Shown: positions 62,409-64,000 of the stretch, piece by piece
Layout of the letters: every line of letters starts with the position of its first letter
Numbering within the stretch: the first letter of the stretch is position 1
Assembly (NCBI RefSeq): GCF_001012825.1
Contig: NZ_LCZJ02000025.1
Location: 34,441 to 98,440 of the forward strand
DNA: 64,000 nucleotides
Source: Paenibacillus etheri
Lineage (GTDB): Bacteria > Bacillota > Bacilli > Paenibacillales > Paenibacillaceae
Reading direction: 5' to 3'
The notes under the pieces: generated by a model
The model's input: only the letters and a program-made list of their open reading frames with translations
Told to the model about the DNA's origin: nothing
Database searches by the model: none
Translations under genes and position numbers: made by a program

Positions 62409-63548
62409 CTAATCATATAAAATCAGCCCGTCAAAAAAACTACTATAGTCGACATACTCATCGCCTATGGTGTACCAGACTTCCTTACCATTGCTAGTCT
62501 GAAGCTTGATATGGCCGAGTTTGTCGTCACCCAGGAATTTTACGTTGTCTCCAGGTTCCAGCGAAAAGGCTTCGTCCGTGCCATCTTTATGAAACTGCAC
62601 GGCAATTTCCTTTTTGATCGTTAAAGGTGTCGGTGGTTCCATCGGATAAAAATCCTGTTGCTCTTCATGGAGGGAATGTTCGGCATCCAGACGGAATACC
62701 GAATCTCGGAACCAGGTTTGAAAGTTGTTACTTTCTTTTGCGCTGACCACTCTCCCATGGCCGTCATACATCGAACTGTGTGCCGAGAAATCGGGAAGCT
62801 CACCTATTTGCTTGAGAGTTTCGCCGTCATAAGCATAGAAAGATGTTGATCGTAAAAAGTCCATCTGCGAATCCATTTGAAGTGCAATCTCGAAATATGG
62901 ATCGTCAATATCCAGATAAGGAAGTAGCTCACTGCCCACCTCCATTGTGATGTTATTCACCTTCAGGTTGAAGGCTCCTAATTCCGTTACCGGCGGTATT
63001 AACTGAATCTCTTCTTCACGACCATCTCCGTTCAGATCCACGTTCATCTTCTTCTGTTTAAAGCCCGAATCGCCTGTATAACCCCGTAAATGGACATCAT
63101 CTGTATGAGAAGGTTCGAGCTTATAATCAGCGTATTTGGCTTCGTAGTCACGAAGTAGCGCCACGTTCTGTTTCTCCGTCGGGCTAAGATGCTCCTTGTA
63201 GGCAGAGTCAGCATGATACCAAGGCTTGGCGGCAAAGTAGTTTTGCAAATCCTTCTGTTTAAATACATACCCATGCCTTGCAAATATCTCGTTGCGCGCA
63301 AGCTTCAGAATACGGTCGTCCAGACTGCCGATCTTTTCCGGGGAAAGCACCGTATTCGAGCTGTCTTTCAAAATATACTCCCGTATTGCAGCTGCAAAAG
63401 TAGAAGGAGCAGCAGTTGTCTCACTTGCCGCAACTAGATTACCGACCGCTCCTTCAGCGGCTTTCTCTTTTTCCGCATAAGTACAGCCGGAAACGATTAA
63501 TGACAGGGCAATTCCCCCATATATAAGCCGAAACTTCCGAAAATCCAT
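62409..63548 (-). CDS. YARHG-domain lipoprotein
   Basis: The product is 379 residues from an ATG at 63548. The signal peptide (FRLIYGGIALSLIVSGC) ends in a lipobox. The YARHG module near residues 80-140 contains LARNEIFARHGYVFKQKDLQ, then NYFAAKPWYH and SPTEKQNVALL. It is followed by an FG-GAP/EF-like segment (KKMNVDLNGDGREEEIQLIP) and a C-terminal SH3-like part. YARHG proteins are exported and their function is unknown. It is encoded alone, near the IS110 end. Confidence 0.85.
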   Translation of the reverse strand: MDFRKFRLIYGGIALSLIVSGCTYAEKEKAAEGAVGNLVAASETTAAPSTFAAAIREYILKDSSNTVLSPEKIGSLDDRILKLARNEIFARHGYVFKQKDLQNYFAAKPWYHADSAYKEHLSPTEKQNVALLRDYEAKYADYKLEPSHTDDVHLRGYTGDSGFKQKKMNVDLNGDGREEEIQLIPPVTELGAFNLKVNNITMEVGSELLPYLDIDDPYFEIALQMDSQMDFLRSTSFYAYDGETLKQIGELPDFSAHSSMYDGHGRVVSAKESNNFQTWFRDSVFRLDAEHSLHEEQQDFYPMEPPTPLTIKKEIAVQFHKDGTDEAFSLEPGDNVKFLGDDKLGHIKLQTSNGKEVWYTIGDEYVDYSSFFDGLILYD

Positions 63549-63700
63549 TTTGTTGACACCTACTTCGTCATATGAATTCGATTTGATAATCGTGTATAAA
63601 TATACCATAAAGTGGAATCTAGCGTATAGAAAAAACGAGCCTTCCACTTCTGAAGGATCCGCTACAGTTTGTATCTCCTTTTGATTTGAATGTTCGCTAA

Positions 63701-63753
63701 CCTGCCCGTTCGTATTATAGGTTCAACCAGATCTTTCTGGTTGAACCTTTTTT
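63701..63753 (+). terminator. Strong hairpin with T-tract, behind a third copy of the intergenic repeat motif
   Basis: CTAACCTGCCCGTTCG at 63697-63712 resembles the leading motif of the two repeats above. It is followed by a perfect 13-bp stem (AGGTTCAACCAGA with TCTGGTTGAACCT, 63719-63748) and TTTTTT on the plus strand. No plus-strand gene precedes it. It may shield the IS element from outside transcription, or simply be part of the repeat. Confidence 0.6.
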
Positions 63754-63813
63754 CATTTGCTTAGAGGATTAAGGTAGCCGAGTCGAACGCACCTGCCCGT
63801 GGGACTTGATCCC

Positions 63814-63957
63814 GAGCGCTATAATGTTCACCCCTACTTGTCATGACCATGATTGAGGCTGGTTGGGACTTAAGATCCCGTATAACAAGCGACGCTATGG
63901 AGCGACAAGAATAAATCATTAGGGCTCTCGGTAAATCTACAAAAAGGGAGAGATTGA
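63814..63957 (+). ncRNA. Candidate IS110 left end with bridge-RNA region
   Basis: IS110-group elements encode a structured bridge RNA in the non-coding left end before the recombinase gene. This leader carries a lone TATAAT (63820-63825) with no good -35 upstream, as expected if the -35 is supplied by the right end after circularisation. It also holds two GGGACTT-type hairpins (GGGACTTGATCCC at 63801-63813 and GGGACTTAAGATCCC at 63865-63879) and a CGACGCTATGGAGCG stem. The true boundary cannot be fixed without the other end. Confidence 0.45.
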
Positions 63958-64000
63958 ATGTATCCAGTTATCGGTTTAGATATATCTAAAGAAGAAAGCT
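63958..64000 (+). mobile_element. IS110 family transposase (partial, N-terminus only)
   Basis: An ATG at 63958, seven bases after GGGAG, opens MYPVIGLDISKEES and then leaves the window. The IGLDISK block is the first catalytic-Asp motif of the DEDD (RuvC-like) domain at the start of IS110 recombinases. Confidence 0.85.

Noticed and set aside
63781-63813. AGTCGAAC followed by CCTGCCCGT looked like another tRNA/tmRNA end or another hairpin-repeat copy
   Set aside because: No T-stem or acceptor pairing, and the rest of the stretch fits an IS110 leader better; the CCTGCCCGT match is probably coincidental.
1-64000. CRISPR array, rRNA operon or prophage
   Set aside because: No regularly spaced repeats with unique spacers, no rRNA-like segments and no phage structural genes were seen; the only phage-like hint is the tail-spike-like start of the beta-helix protein.

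Overview
The window looks like chromosomal DNA from a Paenibacillus-like member of the Bacillales. This is an inference from gene content, with no search behind it: a tyrosyl T-box leader before tyrS, a very large secreted enzyme with S-layer (SLH) anchors, a GH52 beta-xylosidase, LplA/LplB-type sugar ABC transporters, perfect catabolite (cre) sites, GGAGG-type ribosome binding sites with frequent GTG/TTG starts, and Rho-independent terminators. Most genes lie on the minus strand. No rRNA, complete tRNA or CRISPR array was seen.

Layout. 1-5204: a sugar ABC transporter (two permeases and a lipoprotein binding protein) with a LacI regulator. The promoter and 5' part of the binding-protein gene are duplicated in tandem, and the second copy has decayed. 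5205-9095: accessory DNA with a fragment like the 3' end of a tmRNA gene plus its terminator, a ClC-type channel gene between 17-bp direct repeats, two tandem DUF1259 paralogues and a small unknown gene. 9096-16142: one 2,348-residue secreted GH95-like, multi-domain, SLH-anchored enzyme with a cre site upstream. 16476-21308: tyrS with its T-box, an AlkC/AlkD-like HEAT protein, a Crp/Fnr regulator and a luciferase-like monooxygenase.

21582-37705: a Wzx/Wzy-type exopolysaccharide cluster of about 16 kb, transcribed right to left. The order is chain-length regulator, BY-kinase, flippase, polymerase/ligase, glycosyltransferase, sugar dehydratase, LCP transferase, priming sugar transferase, GNAT, FemAB-like transferase, aminotransferase, epimerase and O-acyltransferase. 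A beta-helix (GH28/pectate-lyase-like) protein gene is embedded in the opposite orientation. The cluster resembles the B. subtilis eps operon in content, and the LCP protein suggests that the polymer may be attached to the wall.

37966-49620: many small regulator/effector modules with visible operators. They include PadR with a HAAS-domain membrane protein, two SDR enzymes, a TetR gene, a DrrAB-like efflux ABC transporter, ArsR with an AHSA1 protein, a siderophore-binding lipoprotein with an AraC regulator and a Fur-like box, and a quinone-oxidoreductase-like protein. A broken second copy of the DrrB 3' end lies beside the SDR/TetR pair. 49701-56655: a MalT-type LuxR regulator, a GT2/PlsY pair resembling carotenoid or glycolipid modification genes, and an MFS/ROK pair under a 52-bp perfect palindrome.

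56877-60917: a xylo-oligosaccharide remnant with a GH52 beta-xylosidase, a divergent AraC regulator, and a deletion scar that joins a truncated response regulator to the tail of a sugar permease. 61268-64000: an orphan CDI-type immunity protein, a DUF3889 protein, a YARHG lipoprotein, an intergenic hairpin repeat family, and the left end of an IS110-family element whose leader could encode a bridge RNA.
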